Positions 34,470 through 51,318 of a stretch of 64,000 bases of DNA are shown here, piece after piece. Numbering within the stretch: the stretch's first letter is position 1; each line of letters begins with the position of its first letter. Source of the DNA: Macrobrachium rosenbergii. Its lineage: Eukaryota; Arthropoda; Malacostraca; Decapoda; Palaemonidae. Below the pieces are notes generated by a model. That model ran no database searches. It had not been told where the DNA came from and saw nothing but the letters and a program-made list of their open reading frames with translations. The translations under genes and the position numbers were made by a program. The DNA is taken from positions 5,047,501 through 5,111,500 of the forward strand of contig NC_089768.1 of the NCBI RefSeq assembly GCF_040412425.1. The letters are read 5' to 3'.

Positions 34470-35614
34470 CACCACTGGCGGCGATATACACAAACCAGAT
34501 GCATGAAAGGTTAGAAAGAAATGAGTTTACTCAGAAAGGAAGACGCAAGCTGTTTGACTAATAAGGCTTTATGCCATACGGTCAAATGTTACTGAAACAT
34601 GAAAAGTGACGATAAAAGGATAAACTGAATGAAACGAAATCGTTGCATCCATCGTAAATGCGTAAGGCAATCAAGTGACGTGCTATTAAAATCCGACTAG
34701 GTAACAGAACAGAAAGGCACATGACAGAGTAGCAAGACCATTTTCATTCAAAGCAAACCTTTCGCATAACTCGCCAGCAGGATTTTCATATATCAATATG
34801 AAGCAAGATTGTTTTACACTATGATCCAACAAGCATGTGGACTTCAGTGTTAGGCCAACTTTTTCCCTGCAGGAAATTAATTCGAAAGCTTCTTTTCGGT
34901 CTGTTTCTATGATCGATTAGATTGGGAGAAATATTTGTAATGAAAGGAAAATATTAATATGCTTACCTAATTGTCTTAATGCGAAAGCGGGAAAATGGTA
35001 AACTTTATATCAGCTACACCATATACACAGAATAACCTTCCGGCTTTCAAAATCTCGCTGCTCACATTACAACAACGAGTAAAGGTTAACTTTGCCAAAC
35101 TCAAACTTTTATATTCGGATATAAAGGGCGTAAAGAAAAAGTTTTGTGGGACAATATTCATTAGTCGTCGCCTCTTCCCTTTTCGACAAACTTCCCTATT
35201 GACCCTCAAATAGTTTTCGGTGGGCACAAGTTGGAGAACAATTCCCTGAAGTAATTCGTCGTTCGAAGAAAAGAGGAAACATAAAAGCAACGAGATGCAA
35301 GCAAAGGAAAAGCGAGTAATGACTGATGGATGGTATATGTCGAACATTTTGAATCAACGCACTCTTAAGTCATAACACGCAATAAGGTTATACGGCGCGG
35401 CAACTAAATTTAGGGTTAAATCAAAGGCAGTCATGTAAACTATGATGTAAAAATGTGTAAATGAAAAAAAAAAACGCAATTAGTAATCTACAGTTAGTCT
35501 CCCTTCAATGTACTCGGTCCTTGAAACCAATGCAAGATATAAGACACCCCACGGACACTCCCAATCGCTAGGAAACACTCACACGCATATGTACACATAC
35601 AAACACACAGTTAC
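34470..35614. other. No recognisable gene
   Basis: Unassigned sequence; the 123-codon minus frame at 34976-35347 carries no recognisable domain. Confidence 0.55.

Positions 35615-36125
<511 letters not shown>

Positions 36126-36201
<76 letters not shown>
36126..36201. repeat. (TA)n microsatellite
   Basis: About 75 bp of TA directly behind foldback copy 1. Confidence 0.97.
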
Positions 36202-36203
<2 letters not shown>

Positions 36204-36349
36204 AAAAATGGATAGTTTCCCCTAAAAGGCTGCGCTACACAGGAAATGAACAAGCAAAAGCACTGACATATTCATACTTCAATTACTGGATCCACGATGA
36301 AGCTCCGTACTGAACTTACACATCCCTATACAGAAGATTCATCAGCAGC

Positions 36350-37200
36350 GCATCAAACCTCATACACTCATTCCCCTTCACCTTAACTTGCATTTTCCAT
36401 TTTAATAAGCCTTCTGCGCAACCTGTCCTTTGCTTTCTAAGCTATATTCTACAACTTCCTCTGAACACATTCAAATTATGCACGTTTCATCTTAAAATTA
36501 CCCTCCATTTTCCCCATGTGTTTGTGTCATGCAAATGATCTGATCCATCATATCATCTAAGCTATTGGTTTTTACAATTGCTACCTTACATAGATCATCT
36601 TTCTCTCTCCACGTGTACATTAACTCTTCCAAATATTGTTGCATAAATCGTGCAACTTCTCTTACTTCACCTATTCTGAGACTCTTCTTCACTCATTCAT
36701 ACGTTCACTCTCAAATACCTATAGTAATGAACCATTTAATTTTTTATCACCCATATCGATATTCATTACTCTCTTTCGCTACTTCTGCGTATATTTGCAT
36801 TCAACTTTCTCTTCTTCCCAACACCTTCAAATTTTTTTCAGAGATTTCTGTTTCTTATCCAACAACTCTGCATCTTTGTCTAATCCTTTTTTCTGCTCCT
36901 CGCATCAATCCATCCACTAGTTATGAAGCAGCCATGTCCACACTTTATACCTTTACACCTAATCTTCATATTCGAACATACGAAAAAATCCTGTAAGAAA
37001 ACTAAATCATTCACAACACATCATCTTCTATACCATACATCCTCAATATTCTTTACACTGCATCTGATTCAACTCTGTCAAAAGCTTTATTTAGGGCCAT
37101 ACACCTGCCATACAGAGCTTCGGCCCTATACTCTCAAATCCTACCTTACACATGCTTTGCATGACTAAGTGATATTAAGCCTGTATATTTTTGTTTCCTC
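36350..37200 (-). pseudogene. Decayed non-LTR reverse transcriptase (minus strand)
   Basis: Minus-strand pieces in order: SLSHAKHV-GRI (motif-2-like, about 37170), ALNKAFDRVESDAV and RILRMYGIEDDVL (palm motif A region, about 37095-37030), KKRKLNANIRRSSE (thumb, about 36800), and NIDMGDKKLNGSLL (about 36750). The order and spacing match ORF2 of RTE/CR1-like elements with internal deletions. Stops occur in each piece. The plus-strand frames here (such as 36565-36996) are shadows. Confidence 0.6.
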
Positions 37201-37899
37201 TATCACCTCTACCAAAATACAAAGGAGCAGCTATTCCCCTCAACTATTCACTCAGAACCTTTCAATACATACTCACACTGATGCTAATCTCTCTCCCCCC
37301 CTCCCCCCACGCCCCCGCCCCAACATTCTCGACGGTCACTTGCACAATCCTTCATAAAAATATGCTAAATCCTTCCACTCTTATTTCATTACTTTCAGTT
37401 ATCCTTCTGCCATCGGCAAACATTAAAATCATCAAAATAATCATTCCATCGACCCAAGGTCTGTTCATTTCAACATTTTATGCTCAGATCTGCTACCTTC
37501 ATAATCTCTTTCTCTTTATACTTGTCCAAATAAAACAGCGTCACACTCCTCCATAATGTAATTGTTGTTAATAGCCCATCTATTTCAATCACTAGTCTTC
37601 TTTTTGTAGCCCAGTTTATTCGTGACTACCTTTTACATTCTTTTGCATACCTGTACATGATCTTTTGTCTTACGATTGCACCTCAAATACTTTTTTTCAT
37701 CACTAAATTTCTCATTTTCTAATACACCATCTGCTATTATCAGTTCCTCTCCCTACCCTTCTGTATCCACAAACACTCTCTGCTGCTATTACGGACTCAT
37801 CCTTGAATTTTGCATACTACAAGTACCACTTAGACATTTGTGTTTAAATAATAGTCCATTATGCATCATTTTCTCCTTTCGTGCAATTCTAATGTCCTC
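37201..37899. other. Unassigned; possibly more of the minus-strand LINE
   Basis: CT-rich on the top strand, with a C-rich tract at about 37290-37325. Minus-strand frames hint at coding ancestry, but I see no clear motif. Confidence 0.4.
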
Positions 37900-37961
37900 A
37901 TTATCAAACCCAGATCCCAAGAAGAAGCTAAATGAAATGCTGATGGCTATTTCAATAAGTT

Positions 37962-39920
37962 ATGTCCCTAGAGAGGTCAATAAATTCAGGACAAAATAAC
38001 CAGCCATGGTTTGATGATACATGTAAACGATCTTACCATGACGAACAGACCAAATTCAGCACATGGAAACGGAATCGTTCACACGAAAATTACACAATTT
38101 TTGTTCAGTTTCGCCGTGCTGCAAATAGAATTTATCATATCGCTGAGAAAAATTACAACAATTCCTTAAAGAAGAAACTTGAAGGAATTATTCAGCCTCA
38201 AGTGTGGTGGACCAAATTGGCATCATCTATCTTTGGGTAAAGCTCATCTTCCATTCCTTCACTACTAACAGCTGATGGTAGATTGGATACTGGCCCAAAG
38301 AAAAAAGTTGAACTGCTTCATCGAGCTTTTGAGGCTAAGCAATCAGCTGAGGATGTTCCTCTCCCTGATAATTGTCATCCTGAACCTATTCTTAAAAAAT
38401 TTGCATTTCGCTCTAGGGATGTTTGGAAAATTCTGGATAATTTTGATAGCGGGGGTGGTGAAGATCCTGATGGTTTCTTCCTTTTGTTTTTTAAAAAAAT
38501 TTCTAGTTATTTGTCTTCCGAGATTAGTAGATTCTACAGATTTTTATGTAGACGTAGTTCCTTTGTGGATGAGCGCAAGCCGAGATTAGTAGATTCTACA
38601 GATTTTTATGTAGACGTAGTTCCTTTGTGGATGAGCGCAAGCTTAGCAATACAGTGCCTGTTCCAAAGAGTAGCATATCTGTAGACTGCAGTAACTACAG
38701 GCCAATTTCTATTCTCCCTGTGCTCTCCAAAGTTGCTCAAAATCTTATTTTTAAGCCACTATATAAGTATGTGGAATCTACAAGACTGTTTGCTGACAGT
38801 CAATATGCATATAGGAAGCAGTTCGGTACTTGTGATGCTCTTTTAGATTTGACGTGCCATTTGCAAGAGAACCTTGATAAGGGTTTTGAGTGTAAAGTAA
38901 TTCAAACAGATTTTAGTGCTGCTTTCGATTTAGTAAATCACAAGGCACTTATCTATAAACTTCAGAATCTTGGAGTGGTGAATAGGTTAAAGGTTTACTT
39001 ACAGATTTCCTTACATGTAGCGAGTTGCTGTTGATGGGATCTTTAGTGAACCAAGACCTATTGTGTCTGGAGTTCTACGGGGCAGTGTTCTTGGCCCACT
39101 GTTATTTTTAGTCTATACAAGTAATGTGATTGTTGGCATGGAAAACAAGATTGTTCAGTATGCCGATGATGCTACAGTTGTGTCGTAAAGTCTCCACTTA
39201 TGAGAAATGAAGTGGATTAGTGAATGGTGCAGTCGGCGGGGTATGAGGCTGAACTCCAGTAAAACGAAAACGGTATTGATTAGCAGATCTCATAGAGATT
39301 TTCCACTCCATCCTCCCCTCCAAATCGATGGGACTCGGTTGAATGAGTCTGAAGCTTTAACTATTGTAGGTGCAACATTTGACTCACATCTTACTCCTGA
39401 GAAATATCTAATGAAAGTGTCAGCAAATGCCGCATGAAAGTTAGGTATGGTACAAAAGACCTCATATATTTATAACAGCGATAAAACCAATGCAACCTGT
39501 TTTAGGTCATGTGTCCTTCCTTTACTAGAATACTGTTCTCCAGTATGAATGTCTGCTTCTGCCAGAAATTTATCTCTTTTAGACAGAGTGGTTCGCGGTG
39601 GTAGTCTCTGTTTCCTAATATTAGCAGTTATGACTTGGACCATCGGCGGATGGCCTCTTGTTTGTCAATTTTTCCTAAGTTATATTTTAACTGAGTTCTT
39701 TCACATTCTCAACTGATCCCTGATCCCCTTTTCCTGCCGAGAGCAACCAGATTTGCTGAACAGCAACACCAATATGCAATAAATGTGCTTCACTGTAGAG
39801 CTTCTCAGTTCCAGGGGTCCTTTATTTCTCACACCGTTGGACTGTGGAACAGTCTCCCTGAGGATGTCGTGCAATTGGAATTCAAAAGTTTAAGTGAAGA
39901 TGCAATGCATTACTCCCCTA
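37962..39920 (+). pseudogene. Jockey-like LINE reverse transcriptase, broken
   Basis: Ordered blocks in shifting frames: linker with QPWFDDTCKRSYHDEQTKF (37995) and ILDNFDSGGGEDPDGFF (38430). RT motifs are VPKSSISVDCSNYRPISI (38660), FADSQYAYRKQFGTCDAL (38790), VIQTDFSAAFDLVNHKAL (38900), the GSVLGP-type region (39070) and QYADDATVVS (39160) with the catalytic YADD. The thumb has WISEWCSRRGMRLNSSKT (39210) and ILPLLEYCSPV-like residues (39520). Frameshifts near 37980, 38240, 38580, 39000 and 39185 inactivate it. Compared with the minus-strand relative at 40790-43380, it keeps more of RT and none of the endonuclease. Confidence 0.88.
38519..38642 (+). repeat. 62-bp perfect tandem duplication inside the LINE
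   Basis: The 62-bp unit CGAGATTAGTAG...GAGCGCAAGC occurs twice without a mismatch. 62 is not divisible by three, so the duplication itself shifts the RT frame. The lack of differences implies it is recent relative to the element's other damage. Confidence 0.97.
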
Positions 39921-40454
39921 ATACTACTCTCCTTGCATTTTAATATATTTTTATCTATTTATCAGTTGATTAATTAATTTTTTCTTTTCTAATAATCGAG
40001 ATCTCTTCTCTTTATATTTCCCCTTACCTCATCCTACTTCTTCCTAATGAACACCATATTCTCTGGAAGCTTGAATTTCACGTCAATGTTCCCCTCTGGG
40101 CTTGTTCGACATGGATAGGGTTCATCTTCTGAATAATAATAATGGTCGTTATTACGTTTTCAGCCATGTATACACCCTTTCCTCTCGAATATAAGTTTGT
40201 TTCTATTTTAAGTTTCTTTTCAACCAATTAAGACTGGATTTACCTACAACTACTTCTCTTCTCACTATCACACCAACCAACTGGCTCTTCCATCTACTCC
40301 GCACTAACACGTAATCTACTACATTCCTTATCTCACCTTTTTCACTTTTATAAATTTTTATGAATAATCTAGTTTGGAAACCGTGTGTTTATAACAATCA
40401 CGCCCACTGCCAAGTACAAAGCCAAACAATTCTACAATCTCATTTACTTCAGAT

Positions 40455-40753
<299 letters not shown>

Positions 40754-40789
40754 AGTGTTTCCTTGTTTGTGTCTTTGATCATGACAGAG

Positions 40790-43380
40790 GTGCACTTATA
40801 GATATCTCTGGGCTACTTGATGACAGCAAACGCTTCTAAATGGCTGATGGGCCTCTTGTCTTTAGACCTGCTGCAGTTATTCTTTTAAACAGCCCATGAA
40901 ATGCGGAAAATACCCGAAAGATCGGGAGAATCGTTTTGGCAATCACATACCAAGGGAAAATGTTGAAACAGCGGGGTTTCGAATGTCCCTGAATGTGCAA
41001 TGGACAAGAAGAAAACTACAAAAGTGGAGGATTTAAAGAGAGAATGCTAAACTTGTTGGCAGAAAGTCAGATCAAAACGAGAAAAAGACGGGGACAATGT
41101 TTGTCACTGTAGTTTATTTTATGCTACAAAGATGCTGAACTCAATTTACGTCTATGCCACGAGTCAACATTAAGAGTTGGCAAAATAAAGTTGACTGATG
41201 ACATAACTCTATCCTAATTTTTGACATGAAAGTCCGCACCCAAAGCAACACTGGAAAGCATCACTTCAAACAAGGCACAAGTTAAAACACTTTGAAATAA
41301 TATCATCATCACAAAACATCAGAAAACATTTCAAGAACATACCAATTTTTTGAGGAACAGAGGAAGAAATATTACATATATGTTTCTCAAAAGTAAATTT
41401 CTTATCAAAAGTTACATCTAAAATCTTAAAAGTCACTTATGTTTAAAACCGTAACATTTAAGTGTAAATCCGGATGCAAAGGCAAGTGTTATGGATCAAC
41501 TGTCATACTCTGGTGTTTTGAACTGTTAAGCTTTGTGTCCCACTGCTACACCATTCATGAATATGTGCCAGATCTCTATTAAAGAATTCTGTGGCCACAG
41601 ACCTAAAATATGGAGAAGAAAAATCAGCTAGATGAGTAGCATCACTGGCGTATGCAATCAATGTTCTCCAGGCCTTGTTACATGTCACTAGTATTGATAA
41701 TAAATAGTAAAGCTTTAAAAACACTACCTTGAGGAACACATGAAATGACATTGCTAAATGCACTATACTGGCGATCAACACAGACCATTTGTGTTCTATT
41801 CTTTAAAATACCATTTAATGTAATAATAAAATATCCACCAATGGTCAAGGGCTGCGTTAAACACTCAACTACCATGCGTGCCTCTGCACCCTCATCAAGG
41901 GCATTCAGCAAGATAGCAGATATTGACAAGAGTGCTGTACAAGTACCAGGGCCTTTATGAAACTCACACAGCAATGCTCGTAGCTGGTTTTTATGTCCAA
42001 CAAACTGACCAAGACGTTTAGATAGCAGCTTCTCAAAAACCTTAGATAAATCATAAGTACCTAAAAACAGCCTATATTAAAATAATGCAGCAATGTTTTC
42101 TTTCCTACCAACAGCAGGAAAACTTGCAAGTTCAACTAAATTTTGGAAAATAGTAGTAATCTTCGAAATAATGAAATCTGTAGTCTTAAAAAAAAAAAAA
42201 GATGGGAAAGATCCCATTAAGGTCTATGCTTCTGTAACTTTCAAGCTACAGTAGCAAAGTTTTGACTCCTCTAGATCTAAAGGCCGTTGGACACAACTTA
42301 GGCTCTGGAAAGCATGACTGAGCAGTACCAAGAGTCACCACACTGTTTATTCAAAAAGATTTGAGCCAAAAGTTTTGCATTCTTTTTAGGGCAATGTACA
42401 GCAGTTCTGTCAGCTCCTACAATGAAAGCATATTCTAGAATAAGCTCCAAGGAGTGATGACTTAAGAGTAGGCCACCACTTATGGTCATATATCACTACA
42501 GAGCATGATCTCTTCCCATCCGCATTATACGCTCTCTCAGCTTTCTCAACAACAACCTGAGCCTAACTTCTAAGGTAAAAAAAAATGACACCACAAAAAG
42601 TCCGAGCGATCGTTCCTTCTTAAATAATAAGCTTCTAGTTTTTCATGGTAGGTACGCTTACAGCAACATTGAACCACGTCTTATCTTTAAGATGAAACTT
42701 GAGGATTTTAAGAGGGAATTCTCCTCTTGGTAATAGTGCTAAGATGATCATTGAAACACTTAATAACCTTTGGACTTCTATAAATATCCGTCCACCTGAG
42801 CACAAGATCATTCAGAGAACACCGCCCAAATTGGCCTGGGATTTCAAACATAATTTTATTTGAAATACTAACATCAGGAACAACCCGATCCATTTCCACA
42901 TTAACCTTAATCAAATTATGATCAGATGAACCCACCAGTGAACGTACTCCACAAATACAATCCCAGTAATATCTGTGAATACAAGGTCAAGAAGGTAATC
43001 AAGATTGGTGTGTGGGTTCTTTTATTAACCTCTCATTACCAGAGATATGAGAAAAATACAAATTAGAAACACCACAGTTAACTGTGGCAGCAACTGAACT
43101 CAACTACTCAGTGAGATGAGCATTGTAATCACCAACGAAAATGAAACTTGCCCTTGGAGTCAGCTTCCTGAACTGCTGGCAACTGGTAGGCAAGCAGCCA
43201 TAAATAGGCTCATCCAAATCTGGGTCCCTATAGCTAGCAAAAACATGAAGAATTGTTAGCTTTCCTCAGATTTCAGCCAACTGCGTTTCATGATATCCAC
43301 ACTTATACAGTGGCCTATGAGATTTGGAGAAGCCTAATTTTTAAAAAAAGGCATCCTACAGGCCTTGTAATTGCTTCAAT
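40790..43380 (-). pseudogene. Jockey-like LINE: endonuclease and reverse transcriptase, minus strand, broken
   Basis: Reading 5'-3' on minus. The AP-type endonuclease has YRDPDLDEPIYG (43230), ASFIFVGDYNAHL (43140) and GSSDHNLIKVNVEMD (42930), with the GD-N and SDH catalytic blocks visible. A linker follows with LKSSLLGA and FFFKTTDFIISKITTIFQNL (about 42190). RT has LSKVFEKLLSKRLGQFVG (42050), NRTQMVCVDRQYSAFSNV (41810), CVPQGSV (41740), a YADD-like AYASDATHLADF (41660, one Asp replaced by Ser in the DD pair) and RDLAHIHEWCSS (41560). The tail has NVDSWHRRKLSSASL (41155). The 5' end is cut by the (TA)n array at 43409. Many stops make it a pseudogene. Confidence 0.85.
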
Positions 43381-43401
43381 GATTTAGTAAAATGGTCTTC
43401 T

Positions 43402-43408
<7 letters not shown>

Positions 43409-43499
<91 letters not shown>

Positions 43500-43557
43500 T
43501 ATACACACACACACACATATATATGTGTGTGCATAGGCGCGTGTGTGTGTGTATATA
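43409..43557. repeat. (TA)n-(CA)n-(GT)n compound microsatellite
   Basis: TA to about 43500, then CA, TA and GT runs with a GCGCGTGT stretch. Confidence 0.97.
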
Positions 43558-43649
43558 ATCTGGTCACTTTTATCAGATACATATGTCATTATATTAACCA
43601 CAATACCTTCTTAACTATTAATTACCTTACACCTTTTGGAAACAATTGT

Positions 43650-46660
<3,011 letters not shown>

Positions 46661-46753
46661 TAATTTTTCACCTCAGCACTCCAGGTTTTCTTCCAGGCGT
46701 TGTCAGACGTATGATTAACCTTCAGCGATAAATCCACTATAACATCAATTTCT

Positions 46754-47488
46754 GATCAGAATTTACAGGAATTTTAATCACAATTTCTATAAGTACAGAT
46801 CCGGAAGAAACACCTTCCTCATCTGCACATGCATAGTGTCTAATGACTAAGCCCAACTTACAAAATGTACAGTATTTCCTTTTTTCTATTTGTTCAATTG
46901 CGATTTTCGTCATTAATTCGTTCGTTCCTTCTTTGTTTTTACCTTCTGAATTCGTTATCACTACTACTTCATAACGTTACGGTGACATATTTCGTTATAA
47001 AGTTGGTTTAGATAAGGTTTGGAATTAATTATTGGGCAGTTTGGCAACACCACTTCCCTACAAGGTATTCATGATCGTCTTTGGTGAGGATGGGGTAGGG
47101 GATCAGTCAGAATTTACATGAATTTTGATTATAATTTATGATAATTATTAATACAACTGTTAATTACCTCAATAAAATCAACAATGAAAACCTATATCGA
47201 TAATTTCTAAAAGCAGAGATCTGCCTTCTATAGTATCAGGGTCGAGAGCTCCTTCACCATTCATGCATGCGTAGTAGCTGCTGGCTAACCATGACTTGCA
47301 AGAAATTCAGGGTTTCCTTTTTTTATTCATTCAAATGCGAATTTCCTCATTAATTCATTTGTTTCTTCTTCGTTTTTGCCTTTGGAATTCACTATAGCGA
47401 CTGCTTTGTGACGTTACTGTGACATATTTCATCACAAAGTCGGTTTCAATGAGGTCTGGAATTAATTATCAGGCAGTTTGGCAACAAT
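46754..47488. repeat. Diverged direct duplication, about 300 bp units
   Basis: Segments 46754-47055 and 47108-47488 share ordered blocks: CAGAATTTACA-GAATTTT, CATGC-TAG, TTCCTTTTTT, TTCGTTTTT-CCTT, GACGTTACTGTGACATATTT (and its variant), and GGAATTAATTAT-GGCAGTTTGGCAACA. The second unit carries an extra about 80 bp of AT-rich sequence. Confidence 0.75.
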
Positions 47489-47786
47489 GCTTCCACCACC
47501 GCCATCAACTTCAACACCACCACCACCACCACCACGCACATCAACACTTTCAACCTCACGCGACCACCTCCACCAAAACCTCTCTCTCTCTCTCAAACAC
47601 TCTGGAGCGAAATCTCTCTATGAGGTTTTTAATTATTGCGAGTAAATTCATGCTTTATCAATTCCCCCTCTCTCTCTTTATTTATAAATTCCCTTTATGA
47701 ATGGGGTTAAACATCAAGTCATACTAGAAAAGACCAAGAATATTTGCCACTGCAAGTCAATCATTCTCTCTCTCTCTCTCCTTCAC

Positions 47787-47850
<64 letters not shown>

Positions 47851-48030
47851 ATGAATTCTGCTTTAAATCAAGACAGAATTATTAATCACAGGGAAGAAAG
47901 GCATTTTCAATGATAGTACACATACTTTACAGGACAAAAAATTCAAAGATGTAGGAAAAGTTTTTCTGAGTCCTTCAGAATTTTCCCAGGAAGTGCAGGG
48001 GTTGGTCAGCTAGTGTATATATATACATAC
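47489..48030. other. No recognisable gene; (TA)n at 47791-47845
   Basis: A CAC-rich stretch at about 47510-47540 makes a His-rich frame. (CT)n tracts occur at 47580 and 47765, and (TA)n at 47791-47845. No domain was found. Confidence 0.6.
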
Positions 48031-48033
48031 ATA

Positions 48034-48946
48034 TTGTAAGGGCTTTTACCACCTCGTTTATCGATTTTTCTTTGCTGGGACAATCGGAACGGTTGTTTTT
48101 TGGTTGTTTCCCAGTGAAGGTCGTTTCACCTGTTTTCTGGTGTAAGTTGTGTACGTGAGGTGACAACTGACAGCCAGTGTCAGACTGCTTCAGTCAGTAA
48201 AAGCATGGAGACCTGAATAAGTCATGAGCAGCATGGGGGTTCTGTTCAATCACATTGGAGTCCGCAATGGTTATTTGTTTTGGGACTCGGGAACTGCGAG
48301 GTTAAGAACGAGTATCATGATATTCAGCAGAGGCAGCTTGGTCTGTGGAAGCACCTTCGTCTGCATTATGCTGAGGACCACGGCTTCTGGTTTGCAGCTG
48401 CGTCTGTGTTCTCCTGAACAGCAGCCTCGTCTGCGTGTTATGTACAGCTTCGGCTGGGTAAATGTCTTCCGGAGGTATGCTTAGTGGCTCCTCATTTGTG
48501 TCCCCTCTGCAAGTTGCCATGGTTTCCCGAGGGTGGAGTGCCCTGCAGCACTTACTGCAGAGGGTTTTTAAGCCTAAGGTTTTATGTTGTCTGTTATTAT
48601 ACTTAGTTGTATTAATAAACTGTGTATCGAGGTTCCTGTACTATTTGTAATGGAGTTTTGTGAACTTTTCATTTACTGACCCAGTACGTGAATTAATTCT
48701 TGCTTCCTCCGCTTATAAGCAATGTTTATTTTTGTTAATGATGTACTGACTCTGTAATACTGTATTTCCTGTAACAATTTTTAAATGGACTGTTTGCATT
48801 TTCCCTTATCTGATGACTTTCTGATCGAATATGATTGATTTGCTTAAACGTTGTGCTACTTTTTTGTAAATGTATTGGGTTGTATTTTAACGACTGTAAA
48901 TTTTGTACATAATAAATTAGAATTAAGGTCTCTGTTTTGTGTTACA
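48034..48946 (+). other. Unassigned block, possible solo LTR
   Basis: Begins TGTAAGGGCTTTTACC directly after a short TA tract. It has balanced base composition to about 48660, contains AATAAA at 48613 and 48911, and reaches TGTGTTACA at 48945. TGT...ACA ends and polyadenylation signals would fit a solo LTR. I could not find a matching target duplication, and an untranslated exon is equally possible. Confidence 0.25.
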
Positions 48947-49061
48947 TAGCTCCATCCTCCTTTGTCTGCCTCAATTGCTGCCGGATTTTCTCAGTCCATA
49001 TTTTTTTTTTTATTTTTATCTTTTTTTTGACGAACCTGATGAGCACAAAAGGGTTTCATAA

Positions 49062-49237
<176 letters not shown>

Positions 49238-49316
<79 letters not shown>
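49238..49316. repeat. (TA)n microsatellite between two PLE 3' ends
   Basis: About 78 bp of TA flanked on both sides by inverted ATTTTCCTATGTG. Confidence 0.96.
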
Positions 49317-49317
<1 letters not shown>

Positions 49318-49318
<1 letters not shown>

Positions 49319-50030
49319 CACATAGGAAAATAAAAAGGTGTAAAAGGTCAGAATAAACCCAACAATTTCGTCCTCCAGTGGACCGCTTCTTGGAGAGTTT
49401 ATTAAGGAAAGAAAAACTGTTTACATAGAATGTAGCCAAGAAAGGCCTAAAATCTTAAATATACAAAATACTGTTACCATACACGTAGTTGGAACTAAAA
49501 ACAAATAACAAAAGAGTACAATACAATAATAACAGGAGTTGAACAACTGAAATTTCCAAAATATCAAATGAGGTAATGCGCACTTGAAACAGCATAACAC
49601 AAAGTACATATACTGTAAACAAACTTATATGATATTTAATGGATAACATTACCCAATTTGTACTGAGGTCTCATAAAATATAAAATAAAAGGATCTAATT
49701 TATATAAACCAGGCGATAAATTAAACTTTCTCCCTTTGCTGTGAACAATGCAAGCTGTCTCTATCAAACTTCTTTCAATAAAACGTGTGCTCTTAAATAT
49801 AATCTTTGACCCGAGCCAGACAATTGGTGAACTACACATACTGCTGTGAACACATAAGGCATTACATGTATTATTTGTTCTTATATTTATGATTCACAAT
49901 GCGTTCTACGAGTGCCTTACGAGATTATCCCATATAAAAACTTCCGCACCTGATTGGTGTCCTACAAATAATTCCTTCATTGCTTTCCGGACTGTTGTAA
50001 ATTAAAGTGTTACCATTGGTGCTAGGATAT
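49318..50030 (-). mobile_element. Penelope-like element, family 3, 3' part (minus strand)
   Basis: On minus, from 50030: a degraded GIY-YIG endonuclease with SFYMG-SRKALVERIVNHKY (about 49960-49890), then IVWLGSKIIFKSTRFIERSL (about 49815), ETACIVHSKGRKFNLSPG and LDPFILYF (to about 49660). The 3' UTR carries a hairpin GGTCC/GGACGAAAT (about 49366-49390) like those of other PLE 3' ends, then GGGTTTATTCTGACC and the terminus by (TA)n. RT is absent, so the copy is 5'-truncated. Confidence 0.65.
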
Positions 50031-50094
50031 GAAAAAGTTGCACTATAACCAAGTAACCTTAGGGGTTAGACTATAGAATGTAATGTGGGATGGG

Positions 50095-50309
50095 AAGGGA
50101 AAGATATAAAATTCAGTTTTATAAATTTCTCCTTATATGAGACGTCAGTACAAATTGGATAATGTTATCCATTAAATATCATATAATAAACGTTTGTTTA
50201 CATGTACTTAGTGTTTTGCTGTTTTGAGTGGACATACTACCTCATGTGATATTTTGGTAATTTTCAATTATTCAACTACTATTCTTATTTTTTTGTACTC
50301 TTTTGCTGT

Positions 50310-50310
<1 letters not shown>
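50095..50310 (+). mobile_element. Penelope-like element, family 3, inverted partner fragment (+)
   Basis: GACGTCAGTACAAATTGGAT and TATCCATTAAATATCATATA match, inverted, the stretch at about 49599-49680 of the minus copy, and continue GTGATATTTTGG and TTGTACTCTTTTG. It is a diverged second copy in head-to-head orientation, cut off where the palindrome at 50310 begins. Confidence 0.7.
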
Positions 50311-50912
<602 letters not shown>

Positions 50913-51059
50913 GTACGGAGATCCACAGTTGTGAGTGGCTTCTCTCTGACTAGTTTTCGATTGAGTATTAACTTTCCAGCTAGTGGATTCCTTCTCTCTC
51001 CACTTCCTCTCAAGCACCGAGTGATAGTCATCTCTGAAGGTACGCAAGTTTGTGCACAA

Positions 51060-51242
51060 TGTAGAAGACTAAATTTTCCACCGTGTTTCGAAAATATACT
51101 GGTCTTATTTCAAAGATGTGATAAACAAAAATAGATGGACAGATTTCTACTTTTTTTTTTACTATTTGAATATTAAGGATATATGAAGTTATGACATCCT
51201 ACGGATAACGAATGATTCGCTGGAAATCAGAACGTAATTAAT

Positions 51243-51318
<76 letters not shown>

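Larger units (their letters stand above)
37900..40147 (+). mobile_element. Jockey-like non-LTR retrotransposon, 5'-truncated, with 3' (AAT)n tail
   Basis: Starts inside the segment between endonuclease and RT and runs through RT to a 3' UTR ending CTTGTTCGACATGG, ATAGGGTTCATC, then four ATA/AAT repeats at about 40132-40143. No endonuclease is present. The (AAT)n 3' tail is usual for several LINE clades. Confidence 0.8.

Noticed and set aside
36565..37556. Series of plus-strand Ser/Pro/Leu-rich frames
   Set aside because: They are shadows of minus-strand LINE remnants and CT-rich sequence, with no domains.
47419..47700. 93-codon frame with a His-rich stretch
   Set aside because: The His run comes from a CAC/CCA-rich tract and there is no other support.
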